DNA of 64,000 nt, from NCBI RefSeq assembly GCF_002734215.1, contig NZ_NSEB01000002.1:234417-298416 (forward strand), in the 5' to 3' direction. The stretch is from Fredinandcohnia onubensis. Lineage in GTDB: Bacteria > Bacillota > Bacilli > Bacillales > Bacillaceae_L. Below the pieces are notes generated by a model, which was not told the DNA's origin, ran no database searches, and saw only the letters and a program-made list of their open reading frames with translations. Of the stretch, positions 28,848-43,754 are shown in pieces; positions within the stretch are counted from its first letter, which is position 1, and each line of letters opens with the position of its first letter. A program made the translations under genes and the position numbers.

Positions 28848-29861
28848 ATGACAGAGTGGACGAAGGATAAGGAAAAGCGGGTTTTGTGGAAGTATCGATT
28901 TACGCTGACGATGAGAATCATACGTGTTGTGCTCATTCTCCTATTTTTGTATGGCATCTATATGGCTTTACTTTCGATTGGTTACAGTTTTACAAAGCTT
29001 GATGATAAGAATTCATTTCATTTGAATCTAGCAATTGACTGGACGCAACCGGGCATACATGGTGAGTACGGTAGGCCGATCAATGCCAAAATTACGCCCT
29101 TTTTAAGTCAAAGAATGACCATTCCTATTTCACAGACAATAGGAAAGGAAGAACAGGTCGTTGGTGAATGGAATGTAACGAAGCGCTTGCTCAATCTATT
29201 TTCAACAAAAGAGACGACTTATTTTCAAAGCTCAGATAATAAGCAATTCGGCTTTATTTTGCCTGAGGACCCACGTACAGGAAAGAAGTTGGCTGGTGTA
29301 ACGAATAGGGCAGATCAACAAGAGTGGCAGAAGCTCGAGATGGTTCACGAGGGCACAGTGGCAAATCTAGCATTTTCAACGTCTCAATTTTATAATCCTA
29401 AAGAGTTGTTAAAGAAGCTAGAAAAATATGATGTGGACGTTTATTGGATGCCTTTATATGCAGGGGAATTGAAAGACTTCGAGCCGTCTTGGGGACGGAC
29501 AGGTGGAGGTGAGCATTTGTCAGTTGATACACTTGGTTTATCAAGGGCCGTCGATATGGATGAAGATTATAATGGCTGGGCTGAATGGCTTTTAACAAGT
29601 AAGGCCATTGAAGAAAATCAGAAGGTGATGCTTAAGAACATGAAGAAACTTATTGATGATGAAAGCAAAACCTATCGTCAAAATGTGCTTGGCTTACGGT
29701 ACCTAGAGGAACGCTACGAATATTTGCAAGAAAACGAGTTTTTAGTATATGGTGCGGTTGTTACGGGTCCAGTGAAGGAACTTTTAAAGTTAAAAGAAGA
29801 GCAAGACTTCAGAAATATCCAGGTTGGCAAATTCGAATATTGGAACTGGGCGTCGGAGTGA
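28848..29861 (+). CDS. membrane-bound anti-sigma factor (sigma-regulator N/C type)
   Basis: 337 residues. Short cytoplasmic N-terminus (MTEWTKDKEKRVLWKYRFTL), one transmembrane helix at about 22-42 (IIRVVLILLFLYGIYMALLS), then an extracytoplasmic domain of about 290 residues. This matches YhdL-like anti-sigma factors carrying sigma_reg_N and sigma_reg_C domains. ATG 28848 has AAGGAG 8 bases upstream; the longer frame from 28767 overlaps the sigma gene and crosses a repeat. It should hold the upstream sigma factor at the membrane until an envelope signal arrives. Confidence 0.85.
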   Translation: MTEWTKDKEKRVLWKYRFTLTMRIIRVVLILLFLYGIYMALLSIGYSFTKLDDKNSFHLNLAIDWTQPGIHGEYGRPINAKITPFLSQRMTIPISQTIGKEEQVVGEWNVTKRLLNLFSTKETTYFQSSDNKQFGFILPEDPRTGKKLAGVTNRADQQEWQKLEMVHEGTVANLAFSTSQFYNPKELLKKLEKYDVDVYWMPLYAGELKDFEPSWGRTGGGEHLSVDTLGLSRAVDMDEDYNGWAEWLLTSKAIEENQKVMLKNMKKLIDDESKTYRQNVLGLRYLEERYEYLQENEFLVYGAVVTGPVKELLKLKEEQDFRNIQVGKFEYWNWASE

Positions 29862-29867
29862 AGAAGG

Positions 29868-29900
29868 TAGAGACAGGGGGAGCCTTGTCTCTATTTTAAT
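29868..29900 (+). terminator. terminator of the sigma/anti-sigma operon
   Basis: Arms TAGAGACA / TGTCTCTA around a 10-base loop, then TTTTAATTT. Confidence 0.85.
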
Positions 29901-29942
29901 TTCAATGTAAAATTAAGGTATTAAGATAAAGGAGTGAAAGTA

Positions 29943-30198
29943 ATGGCGATTAGAAAAGTAAAAAAAAGAAGATCTTCATAGGCTTATCGATTTAATTGAT
30001 GAAAATGATAACGAACCAGTCTATGATCTCCTTCAAAAAGTTATCGACAAAAAGATAAATTTCGCTGATGGCTTAGGTGTTGAATATGATGATTCCCCCC
30101 TCACTGAAGAGGAAAAGAAAAAGGTCGAAAAGGCTGAGAAAGAAATACAGGAAGGAGAATTCATTTATTGGAATGATTTAAAAAGCAACTTAAAGTGA
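29943..30198 (+). pseudogene. small antitoxin-like gene broken by a +1 in a seven-A run
   Basis: AAGGAG stands 8 bases before ATG 29943, but the frame stops after 12 codons (MAIRKVKKRRSS). If one A of the run 29961-29967 is skipped, an 84-codon ORF continues without stops to TGA 30196-30198: about MAIRKVKKEDLHRLIDLI, then DENDNEPVYDLLQKVID, and an acidic end DSPLTEEEKKKVEKAEKEIQ and GEFIYWNDLKSNLK. The end resembles antitoxins of RelB/Phd type (PLT-EEE...W-DLK), but no toxin gene follows. It may be a decayed orphan antitoxin, a phase-variable or slippage-expressed gene, or a sequencing error in the A-run. Confidence 0.6.
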
Positions 30199-30301
30199 AT
30201 TAAGTATGTATTTTTCATTCCTCATATTTCTCTGTTTATCCCATCTCACATAAAACCAACATTCCCTCCCCATTATTACAACCTATTTCAAAAAAACAAA
30301 T

Positions 30302-30345
30302 AAGTGAACGATACTTTACAAATAATAGGAAAACGTTCGTGTTTT
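30302..30345 (+). promoter_or_regulatory. possible PurR boxes upstream of glyA
   Basis: Inverted GAACG (30306-30310) and CGTTC (30334-30338), each flanked by A/T, as in AWWWCCGAACWWT boxes. B. subtilis glyA is a PurR target. The gap between the two cores is about two bases longer than usual, so this is tentative. The rest of the 350-base gap shows only a TGTTACAAT extended -10 at 30480-30488, a likely glyA promoter. Confidence 0.4.
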
Positions 30346-30547
30346 AGAAAAAACATTAAATTTTTTTAATTACCAGAAAAGGTAATGGTAATCGCATATT
30401 AGCAGCCTTCAACCCTGTTTTAAAGCGATTTCAACGAAAAATGAATCTAAAAGTTAATCTTCCTACTGCCGAATAAAAGTGTTACAATGGAAAAGTATTT
30501 TTCAAATTAGCGGAATAATTCATAATAGATTAAAAGGAGGATTCCAA

Positions 30548-31789
30548 ATGAAACATTTATCGGAGCAAGATCAACAAGTATTTCAGGCAATACAAGATGA
30601 ACTAAAACGACAACGTACTAAAATTGAGCTGATTGCATCTGAAAACTTTGTAAGTGAAGCAGTCATGGAGGCCCAAGGTTCCGTATTAACAAACAAATAT
30701 GCAGAAGGCTATCCTGGCCGTCGCTACTATGGTGGCTGTGAGCATGTGGATGTAGCAGAGAACATTGCTAGAGACCGTGCGAAGGAAATCTTTGGCGCAG
30801 AGCATGTAAACGTGCAGCCGCACTCTGGGGCTCAAGCAAATATGGCTGTATACTTTACAATCCTAGAGCAAGGTGACACTGTACTAGGGATGAATCTTTC
30901 CCATGGTGGACATTTAACACATGGTAGTCCGGTAAACTTCAGTGGAATTCAATACAATTTCGTGGAGTACGGAGTAGATCCCGAAACACATCAAATCAAT
31001 TACGACGATGTACGTGCTAAAGCAGTAGAAAATAAGCCAAAGCTTATCGTTGCAGGTGCAAGTGCATATCCACGTGCAATTGACTTTAAAAAGTTTAGAG
31101 AAATCGCGGACGAAGTGGGCGCATACTTAATGGTAGACATGGCTCACATCGCAGGTCTTGTGGCAACAGGTCTTCACGAGAACCCTGTTCCATATGCAGA
31201 TTTCGTAACAACTACTACTCACAAGACATTACGTGGTCCACGTGGTGGTATGATTCTTTGTAAAGAAGAATTCGCGAAGAAAATCGATAAGTCCATCTTC
31301 CCTGGGATCCAAGGTGGTCCATTAATGCACGTTATTGCTGCTAAAGCAGTTGCATTCGGAGAAGCATTAACAGATGAATTCAAACAGTATACAAAAAATA
31401 TCGTTGACAATGCTGCGAGACTAGCGGCTTCTTTACAAAAAGAAGGCTTAGACCTCGTATCAGGTGGAACTGACAATCACTTACTACTACTTGATGTTCG
31501 TTCATTAGGTTTAACTGGTAAAGTGGCTGAAAAGGTTCTTGATGATATCGGCATTACAGTTAACAAAAATACGATTCCATTCGATCCAGAAAGTCCATTT
31601 GTAACAAGTGGTATCCGTATCGGAACAGCTGCTGTTACAAGCAGAGGCTTTGGATTAGAGGATATGGATGAAATTGCATCGATCATCGCATTTGCATTGA
31701 AAAATTCAGAAGACGAAGCGAAGTTAGCAGAAGCGAGCGCGCGTGTAGAAGAATTAACTAGCAAGTTTGTCCTTTATAAAGAGTATTAA
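30548..31789 (+). CDS. glyA: serine hydroxymethyltransferase
   Basis: 413-residue PLP enzyme converting serine and tetrahydrofolate to glycine and methylene-tetrahydrofolate, the main source of one-carbon units. PLP binds Lys226 in [15 protein letters not shown]; also [50 protein letters not shown] and [14 protein letters not shown] 30548 has AAAGGAGG 7 bases upstream; the frame extends to 30479 without support. The PurR-like boxes upstream suggest purine control. Confidence 0.98.
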   Translation: MKHLSEQDQQVFQAIQDELKRQRTKIELIASENFVSEAVMEAQGSVLTNKYAEGYPGRRYYGGCEHVDVAENIARDRAKEIFGAEHVNVQPHSGAQANMAVYFTILEQGDTVLGMNLSHGGHLTHGSPVNFSGIQYNFVEYGVDPETHQINYDDVRAKAVENKPKLIVAGASAYPRAIDFKKFREIADEVGAYLMVDMAHIAGLVATGLHENPVPYADFVTTTTHKTLRGPRGGMILCKEEFAKKIDKSIFPGIQGGPLMHVIAAKAVAFGEALTDEFKQYTKNIVDNAARLAASLQKEGLDLVSGGTDNHLLLLDVRSLGLTGKVAEKVLDDIGITVNKNTIPFDPESPFVTSGIRIGTAAVTSRGFGLEDMDEIASIIAFALKNSEDEAKLAEASARVEELTSKFVLYKEY

Positions 31790-31797
31790 AATAATTG

Positions 31798-31837
31798 AAG
31801 GCAGGACTCCCGTGTGTTTGGGCGTCCTGCCTTTTTT
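31798..31837 (+). terminator. glyA terminator
   Basis: Arms AAGGCAGGAC / GTCCTGCCTT around a 16-base loop, then TTTT. Confidence 0.92.
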
Positions 31838-31842
31838 GGTGT

Positions 31843-31968
31843 AGGGCACAATTGTTTGGAGATAGGGCACAATTCTCGGAGGTTAGGGTACAATTAGTCG
31901 AAGAAAGGGAACAATTCTTCAGAGTTAGGGCGAAAATCCATGGGCTTGGGGTACAATTCTATTCTGCG
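31843..31968. repeat. 21-bp-period array, block 1 (AGGGCACAATT)
   Basis: AGGGCACAATT-like motifs start at 31843, 31864, 31885, 31906, 31927 and 31948: 21 bp each time, six units; the other bases of each unit vary. Together with block 2 it occupies nearly half of the 575-base glyA-upp gap. Confidence 0.85.
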
Positions 31969-31989
31969 ATTTTCCACTCCATCTGCTTA

Positions 31990-32110
31990 TGTCCGATATA
32001 TTTAGCTGAATGTCCGAAATATCAGCAACTATGTCCGATAAAATCAAATGAATGTCCGATATATTTAAAAGTTTGTCCGATATATAAGAAATTGTGGCCG
32101 ATATAGCAAA
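31990..32110. repeat. 21-bp-period array, block 2 (TGTCCGATATA)
   Basis: TGTCCGATATA-like motifs at 31990, 32011, 32032, 32053, 32074 and 32095, exactly 21 bp apart, the last diverged (TGGCCGATATA). The reverse complement (TATCGGACA) resembles the GGACAAT of the array at 45.6 kb. Read as protein this gives heptads such as CPIYLKV, but there is no RBS or start. Confidence 0.85.
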
Positions 32111-32241
32111 AATTCGTAGCCATATCTCCGATCACCCCAAAACAAAAGAACTTGGACCAAAATCTAAGCGCAACCTCAACTCACACTCTATTTTTCAGAT
32201 TCCCTAAAACGTATCCATTCTGTGTATTTTTAAATTTCGTC

Positions 32242-32270
32242 TTGAACATGTTTTATTTTTTCTGTAGAAT
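32242..32270 (+). promoter_or_regulatory. upp promoter
   Basis: TTGAAC (32242-32247), 17 bases, TAGAAT (32265-32270); leader of about 90 bases. No PyrR-like or attenuator structure recognised. Confidence 0.72.
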
Positions 32271-32361
32271 TTATTGAAGTGTGAAAAATATAGTTCGTGG
32301 TGTTAATTTTTCTGCTGATGGTCATTCTAAGAACAGCGATACTCAAAAAAAGGAGAGATGA

Positions 32362-32994
<633 letters not shown>

Positions 32995-33003
32995 TTAGAA
33001 AAG

Positions 33004-33172
33004 TGGAGGCGCCTTGCCCAGAAACGAAAAAACTGGCCGACTAAAAGCGCCACGGCCTTATGCCTTGTCGGCACTAGCACGTCCTGTCGTCGGAGACTCT
33101 GACTCAGAGGCGCTTTTTGCCTCTGCTCAGAGGAGTTGAAGTTTCTTGAGTTTCTAGGCGCTGCAACTAGAC
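33004..33172 (+). repeat. REP-like element, diverged copy 3
   Basis: Starts GGAGGCGCCTTGCCCAG and ends CTAGGCGCTGCAACTAGACAAC, resembling both ends of copies 1 and 2 (GCGCCTTGC..., ...GGCGCTGGAGCTAGAC), but the middle differs and holds its own palindrome AGAGGCGCTTTTTGCCTCT. It lies between upp and its apparent terminator. Confidence 0.65.
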
Positions 33173-33189
33173 AACATCCACATATTTGA

Positions 33190-33230
33190 CCACCTTTTGA
33201 GAAAAGCTATCTCAAAGAGGTGGTTTTTTT
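33190..33230 (+). terminator. terminator hairpin that contains the protease RBS
   Basis: Arms CCACCTTTTGAG (33190-33201) and CTCAAAGAGGTGG (33211-33223) with one bulged G, then TTTTTTT. The GAGGTGG of the 3' arm is also the only plausible ribosome binding site for the GTG at 33231, 7 bases further on. Confidence 0.85.
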
Positions 33231-35468
33231 GTGAGAATGTTACTGGCAATCTGCATGTGTTTGATCCTCCTATTTTCATCAGTACCAGCCCATGCCCACC
33301 GTTTTCCGGATAGGCCTCCATTGCCTGAGTTGGATATGGATGAAATGGTGCATGAAATAATCATCACAGATGATAACCAATTCGAGTTAGTAGTAGAAAA
33401 AATAAAAAGAAACTATTCCTCCATTAACATTAACCACATTTACAAACATGTATTCCCAGGCTTTTCTGTGACGGGAAAGAGAAGTGATATACAGAAATTA
33501 AAGGCCGAAGCAGGCATTCAACACAGTTCCCCTGTTGCTACATACCAGGTGTCTGTTGAGGAGAGTGTTCCTTTTATTGGCGGCAAAGAGATTCGCAGTC
33601 ATTTTGATAAAACCGATCATCGTTTAACCGGTAAGGGTGTAAAAGTCGGAGTGATTGATACAGGTGTTGATTACACACACCCGGACCTAAGAATGAATTA
33701 CAAGGGTGGCTACGACCTTGTTGACGGTGACGATGACCCGATGGAAACGAAAGGAATAACAGGTCGAAATACCTCACATGGAACACATGTTGCAGGAATA
33801 ATTGCTGCAAATGGCAAAATAAAAGGCGTTGCGCCTGAGGCTGATATTATTGGCTACCGCGCACTTGGACCTGGTGGAATGGGGACGTCTGAGCAGGTCA
33901 TTGCCGCTATTGATAAAGCAATTGAAGATAAAGTGGACATCATCAACCTGTCTCTCGGAAACACCATCAATGGGCCAGACTGGCCGACTAGCCTCGCTTT
34001 AGATAAAGCAACGGAAGAGGGGATAGTCGCTGTCACTTCTAACGGGAATTCGGGGCCGATGGTTTGGACGGTTGGGTCTCCAGGAACTTCTTCAAAGGCA
34101 ATTTCTGTAGGTGCATCTACACCGCCGATGACCTTGCCTTATCTAACAGTGGGATTTGCTGATCGAAAAATTCAGCTTCAGCCTCTCCAAGGGTCAATTC
34201 CCTGGAAACTACAAAAGAAATATCAAATTGCAAAAGCCGGAATCGGGACAGAAACTAAATTTCCAAAAGTAAAAAATAAAATTGTATTAATGGAGCGAGG
34301 AGAGATTACCTTTACCCAAAAAGCAGTGCGTGCGTATGAAGCTGGCGCAGTTGCTGTTCTCATCTACAACAATACAGATGGGAATTTTTCAGGAACCCTT
34401 GATAAGGAACTTCCGATACCGGTTGCTTCCCTTTCAAAAGCAGACGGAGAATGGCTTAAAAAACAAATCAAAACGAAAAACAATGTAGTAAGTACCTCAT
34501 ACCAACAAATAAAGGACACGATTGCTGAATTTAGTTCGCGTGGACCGGTTACACATACTTGGGCAATTAAGCCTGACGTCGTTGCGCCAGGTGTTGCTAT
34601 AGACAGTACTATTCCAAATGGCTATCAGGAAATGCAAGGTACAAGTATGGCTGCACCCCATGTAGCGGGGGCTAGTGCCATCTTAAAACAGGCGCATCCT
34701 GATTGGACACCAGAACAAATAAAAGCAGCTCTAATGAATACGGCACGACTTTTAGATAACGAAGAGGGGAACTTGTACAAGCCATATGAACAAGGGGCAG
34801 GTCGAATTCAACTCCATGAAGCGATTCACTCGGAAACTTTAATCTATCCAGGGTCATTTTCCGCTGGAATGCTTCACCACCAGGATAGGAGAACGAAGAA
34901 AAGAATAAGAGTAACGGTAGATAACCAATCCGATGAAGAAAAGAGATACTCATTTGAAATCCCTGATAATATGAAAGGCGTCCAATGGGATCTGCCATTG
35001 CCTTTTTCGGTAAAACCAAAACAGAAAAAGGTGATTACAATTGGATTGGATATTACACCTAGTATAATTGGCTCCGGGTTACATCACGGGAATCTATATT
35101 TAAAAGAAGAAAAGAACCGTTACCATATTCCATATATGTACGTGATTGAAGAACCTGATTATCCTCGAATTATGGGTTTTCAATTTGGAAAGGACGACAA
35201 GGAGGATTTATTCCGGTATGAATTATACTTACCGGGTGGAGCGGAAGAGTATGGAATTGTTCTCTATGATCCAGATACTTTGAGGTTCGTCACATTTTTA
35301 GACTGGGACCGAAATGTTGCGAGAGGATTAGTAGAGAGAAAAGTAAATCGAAAAGAACGAAATTTAAGAGGGATATTCAAGACTGTCATTTATGTAAAAA
35401 AAGCAGGCAAAGAGGATATACTTGAAACAGAGATTTCGTTTGAGGATACTATGATAGGCGGCCATTAA
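33231..35468 (+). CDS. secreted subtilisin-family serine protease, Vpr-like
   Basis: 745-residue S8 peptidase. Signal peptide about 1-22 (LLAICMCLILLFSSVPAHA), an inhibitor I9-type propeptide (about 40-108), then the catalytic domain with Asp143 (VIDTGVDYTHPD), His183 (NTSHGTHVAGIIA), oxyanion Asn near 271 (TSNGNSGP) and Ser472 (QGTSMAAPHVAGA). A protease-associated (PA) domain of about 130 residues is inserted between His/Asn and Ser (around 315-425). A C-terminal beta-rich region follows. This is the architecture of B. subtilis Vpr, somewhat shorter (Vpr about 806). GTG 33231 uses an RBS lying in the terminator hairpin upstream. It probably degrades external protein. Confidence 0.94.
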   Translation: MRMLLAICMCLILLFSSVPAHAHRFPDRPPLPELDMDEMVHEIIITDDNQFELVVEKIKRNYSSININHIYKHVFPGFSVTGKRSDIQKLKAEAGIQHSSPVATYQVSVEESVPFIGGKEIRSHFDKTDHRLTGKGVKVGVIDTGVDYTHPDLRMNYKGGYDLVDGDDDPMETKGITGRNTSHGTHVAGIIAANGKIKGVAPEADIIGYRALGPGGMGTSEQVIAAIDKAIEDKVDIINLSLGNTINGPDWPTSLALDKATEEGIVAVTSNGNSGPMVWTVGSPGTSSKAISVGASTPPMTLPYLTVGFADRKIQLQPLQGSIPWKLQKKYQIAKAGIGTETKFPKVKNKIVLMERGEITFTQKAVRAYEAGAVAVLIYNNTDGNFSGTLDKELPIPVASLSKADGEWLKKQIKTKNNVVSTSYQQIKDTIAEFSSRGPVTHTWAIKPDVVAPGVAIDSTIPNGYQEMQGTSMAAPHVAGASAILKQAHPDWTPEQIKAALMNTARLLDNEEGNLYKPYEQGAGRIQLHEAIHSETLIYPGSFSAGMLHHQDRRTKKRIRVTVDNQSDEEKRYSFEIPDNMKGVQWDLPLPFSVKPKQKKVITIGLDITPSIIGSGLHHGNLYLKEEKNRYHIPYMYVIEEPDYPRIMGFQFGKDDKEDLFRYELYLPGGAEEYGIVLYDPDTLRFVTFLDWDRNVARGLVERKVNRKERNLRGIFKTVIYVKKAGKEDILETEISFEDTMIGGH

Positions 35469-35502
35469 AATAGATTCAGCACTTTTGCTGAATCTATTTT
35501 AA
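35465..35502 (+). terminator. protease gene terminator
   Basis: Perfect 17-base arms (TTAAAATAGATTCAGCA and its complement) around CTTT; the 5' arm includes the stop codon. It is A/T-symmetric and so may act in both directions. Confidence 0.9.
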
Positions 35503-35503
35503 A

Positions 35504-35604
35504 GCCTCCGGCGGATGCCACGATTTTTCAAAGGATATTTTTCGAGCGAACTCGAAAAAAATCGGGCGCAAATAAGCTAGGGCTTATTTGATTTAGTGGC
35601 TGCC
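35504..35604. repeat. MITE-like element with imperfect terminal inverted repeats
   Basis: About 100 bases bounded by GGATGCCAC (after CCTCCGGC) and GTGGCTGCC. Inside are two hairpins, TTTTTCGAG-CGAA-CTCGAAAAA and AAATAAGC-TAGG-GCTTATTT. No coding content. With the preceding terminator it takes up the first third of the 420-base gap before atpZ. Confidence 0.6.
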
Positions 35605-35755
35605 TATTTATGAACAATTTGTGAACGATGTTTGAATATTAGGATTTACACTACCATAATAGGACTTATAAAATCGCTGTTAAATCGCTTTTTGTAAGCA
35701 AAAATGGAACCCCCAAAAACGCTTGTGAGAAGCTGAACTTTTTCCCTGCAAACAA

Positions 35756-35784
35756 TTGACATTAATGGGTGCCTATTGTATGCT
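35756..35784 (+). promoter_or_regulatory. atp operon promoter
   Basis: TTGACA (35756-35761, perfect), 17 bases, TATGCT (35779-35784). Leader of about 100 bases to atpZ. Confidence 0.72.
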
Positions 35785-35890
35785 TACAAAGGGTATTAAT
35801 GAGAAGGTTTACATCGTTTAAACTCTTGAAAAATTAAGTATTTTCTGACATGTAAAAAACCTACCTCGAACGCTGAAGTGAGGAATGCTG

Positions 35891-36112
35891 ATGCGTAAAA
35901 ATGACAAGCACCCTTTACGAGCCTATGCGCTCATGTCTGGTATTCTATCTCAATTAGTAGGATCAATTCTAGTAGGCATTTTCCTCGGTAGATGGATTGA
36001 TCGAATGCTTGACACCGAACCACTTTTTTTAATTATTGGCCTTCTATTAGGACTAGCAGCAGGAGTATATGCAACACTTCGACTAGTCAATCATTTTTTC
36101 TCAGGAGATTAA
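35891..36112 (+). CDS. atpZ: AtpZ/ATPase_gene1 family membrane protein
   Basis: 73 residues with two transmembrane helices (about 12-35 and 44-66; GILSQLVGSILVGIFLG, LFLIIGLLLGLAAGVYATL). It belongs to the small AtpZ family encoded in front of atpI in many Bacillaceae atp operons; AtpZ and AtpI are proposed to aid Mg2+ supply or c-ring assembly. ATG 35891 is preferred over ATG 35885 because of RBS spacing (GAGGA ends 6 bases before). Confidence 0.87.
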   Translation: MRKNDKHPLRAYALMSGILSQLVGSILVGIFLGRWIDRMLDTEPLFLIIGLLLGLAAGVYATLRLVNHFFSGD

Positions 36113-36118
36113 CTTGAT

Positions 36119-36487
36119 ATGCAGGATTTAACCACAGCATTTACGAGGTATCGTAAATACATATTCTACTTACTTGCAATCTATGTACTAGGTTGGGGAT
36201 TTACTGCATACAAAGCCGTCTTCTTAGGGCTAATACTAGGGACAGTAGGAAGCTTATATTTCCTCTTTTCGTTAGCTCGGAAAAATAAGCAATTTACAAA
36301 AGCTTATGAAGAGGGACGAGCGGTACGTTCGCTTGGAACAATGTCTCGTATGGCAATTGCTGGTTTGGCAGTATTGGTCGTAATGGAGTATCCACAAGAG
36401 TTTCATTTAGGTAGTATGATTATTGGATTAATGACAGCTTATTTTGTCATTATGATAGATTTCTTTTTTCAAAAACTTCATAAATAG
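36119..36487 (+). CDS. atpI: ATP synthase subunit I
   Basis: 122 residues with four predicted membrane helices (about 14-30, 32-52, 75-90, 95-115). This is the AtpI protein encoded first in most F-type ATP synthase operons, a non-structural factor for c-ring assembly. It begins six bases after atpZ with no strong RBS (GGAGATTAACTTGATATG), so it is probably translated by coupling. Confidence 0.92.
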   Translation: MQDLTTAFTRYRKYIFYLLAIYVLGWGFTAYKAVFLGLILGTVGSLYFLFSLARKNKQFTKAYEEGRAVRSLGTMSRMAIAGLAVLVVMEYPQEFHLGSMIIGLMTAYFVIMIDFFFQKLHK

Positions 36488-36538
36488 ACTAAAGCGCGAG
36501 GCAAAGCTTTGTGCTGGACAATATGGGAAGAGAGGTGA

Positions 36539-37279
<741 letters not shown>

Positions 37280-37348
37280 GAAGACTTGTCCAAAATGAGA
37301 CTTTTTGGACAACAAAAATAAACTACTATTATTTTTTTATACAATTAA

Positions 37349-37579
<231 letters not shown>

Positions 37580-37632
37580 TTAGTAACATTTCTCGGAGCC
37601 ATCCTTTATAAAAGTGAAGGCAACATTAACAA

Positions 37633-37668
37633 AATGGCGAAGATCATTCCAAGAGAACCTTCGCCATT
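37633..37668 (+). other. intercistronic hairpin between atpE and atpF
   Basis: Perfect 10-base arms AATGGCGAAG / CTTCGCCATT around a 16-base loop. Only a distant T-run follows (TTTTTTT near 37686), so full termination is not expected. It may protect the atpE mRNA 3' end or reduce downstream expression, which would fit the need for many c subunits per enzyme. Confidence 0.7.
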
Positions 37669-37775
37669 CCTTTGTATAAACCAAACTTTTTTTAAATAAT
37701 TGTGCGTATTGGCGCACGTTTGATGAAAATAAGGACTTCCATTCGACCTGGAACTCGCAAAAGGAGGGAATATAG

Positions 37776-40363
<2,588 letters not shown>

Positions 40364-40370
40364 AACGAAT

Positions 40371-40516
40371 TGCGGAAGCGACCGTTTAGCGACGTACGTA
40401 CTGGACTGAGCCTGTAGGAGATAAAGGAAACACGAAGAGCAAAGCGATTCGATGTTGAGCTTATCGTACGGAGGGTGAGGGAAGTATCGCTAGTCGCTGG
40501 GAGCTGAAGCTGGACA
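40371..40516 (+). repeat. REP-like insertion between atpA and atpG
   Basis: About 145 bases from GCGGAAGCGACCGTTTAGCG to CTAGTCGCTGGGAGCTGAAGC. The ends carry related sequences (AGCGAC / GTCGCT) and the inside is G/C- and purine-richer than the flanking genes. The layout (GGAAGCG... ...GCTGGAGC-like ends) is like other Bacillaceae dispersed repeats but it is not the same family as 11632. It extends the atpA-atpG spacer to 267 bases within a cotranscribed operon. Confidence 0.65.
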
Positions 40517-40531
40517 TATAAAGACAATGCT

Positions 40532-40560
40532 TAAGCGACGCGCAATGCGTGCGTCGCTTA
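40532..40560 (+). other. strong hairpin in the atpA-atpG spacer
   Basis: Perfect 10-base arms TAAGCGACGC / GCGTCGCTTA with a 9-base loop that can extend the stem. No T tract follows, so it is a processing or stability hairpin and not a classical terminator. Confidence 0.7.
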
Positions 40561-40624
40561 TCTGAATAAAGCTAGGAAGACTCGGTTCCAAAGCGTTTAC
40601 GAATAATCGAGGAAAAGGTGGTGA

Positions 40625-41488
<864 letters not shown>

Positions 41489-41548
41489 GAACATTTACAA
41501 CATTAGATAGATTTAGTATGGCATTCAAAATGAGCGATAAAAATTTGA

Positions 41549-43003
<1,455 letters not shown>

Positions 43004-43007
43004 TTAA

Positions 43008-43433
<426 letters not shown>

Positions 43434-43445
43434 TTTAGTATAGGG

Positions 43446-43480
43446 AACCCCCAGATGCCTTTGGCTTCTGGGGGTTTTTC
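43446..43480 (+). terminator. atp operon terminator
   Basis: AACCCCCAGA-T-GCC-TTT-GGC-T-TCTGGGGGTT followed by TTTCTC. Very stable. Confidence 0.95.
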
Positions 43481-43754
43481 TCGTTGTGGGTGGTCAATTC
43501 AAGTGATACCGCGCGGAATATAGCAATCGTTGATAGAATCGAATTTACACCGAAGAAAGGAATATTTCTGGTTCCTGGAGAAAATCAATAGATGTGAAAA
43601 AAACATATGTTTTACTTAGTTTAAAAATCAGGAGCTGGATGTAGTTATTAAAACGAACTTGGGCATTACATAGGAGATTTTTTTATGTTTGTTGAAACCT
43701 TTTGCCTTTTTCTTGTATCTAAGGATTAGGTTGATTCGGAAAGGAGAGCATACT

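Noticed and set aside
31795..32106. 103-codon ORF with heptad repeats (CPIYLKV-type)
   Set aside because: It starts inside the glyA terminator, has no ribosome binding site, and its repetition is the direct result of the 21-bp DNA period.
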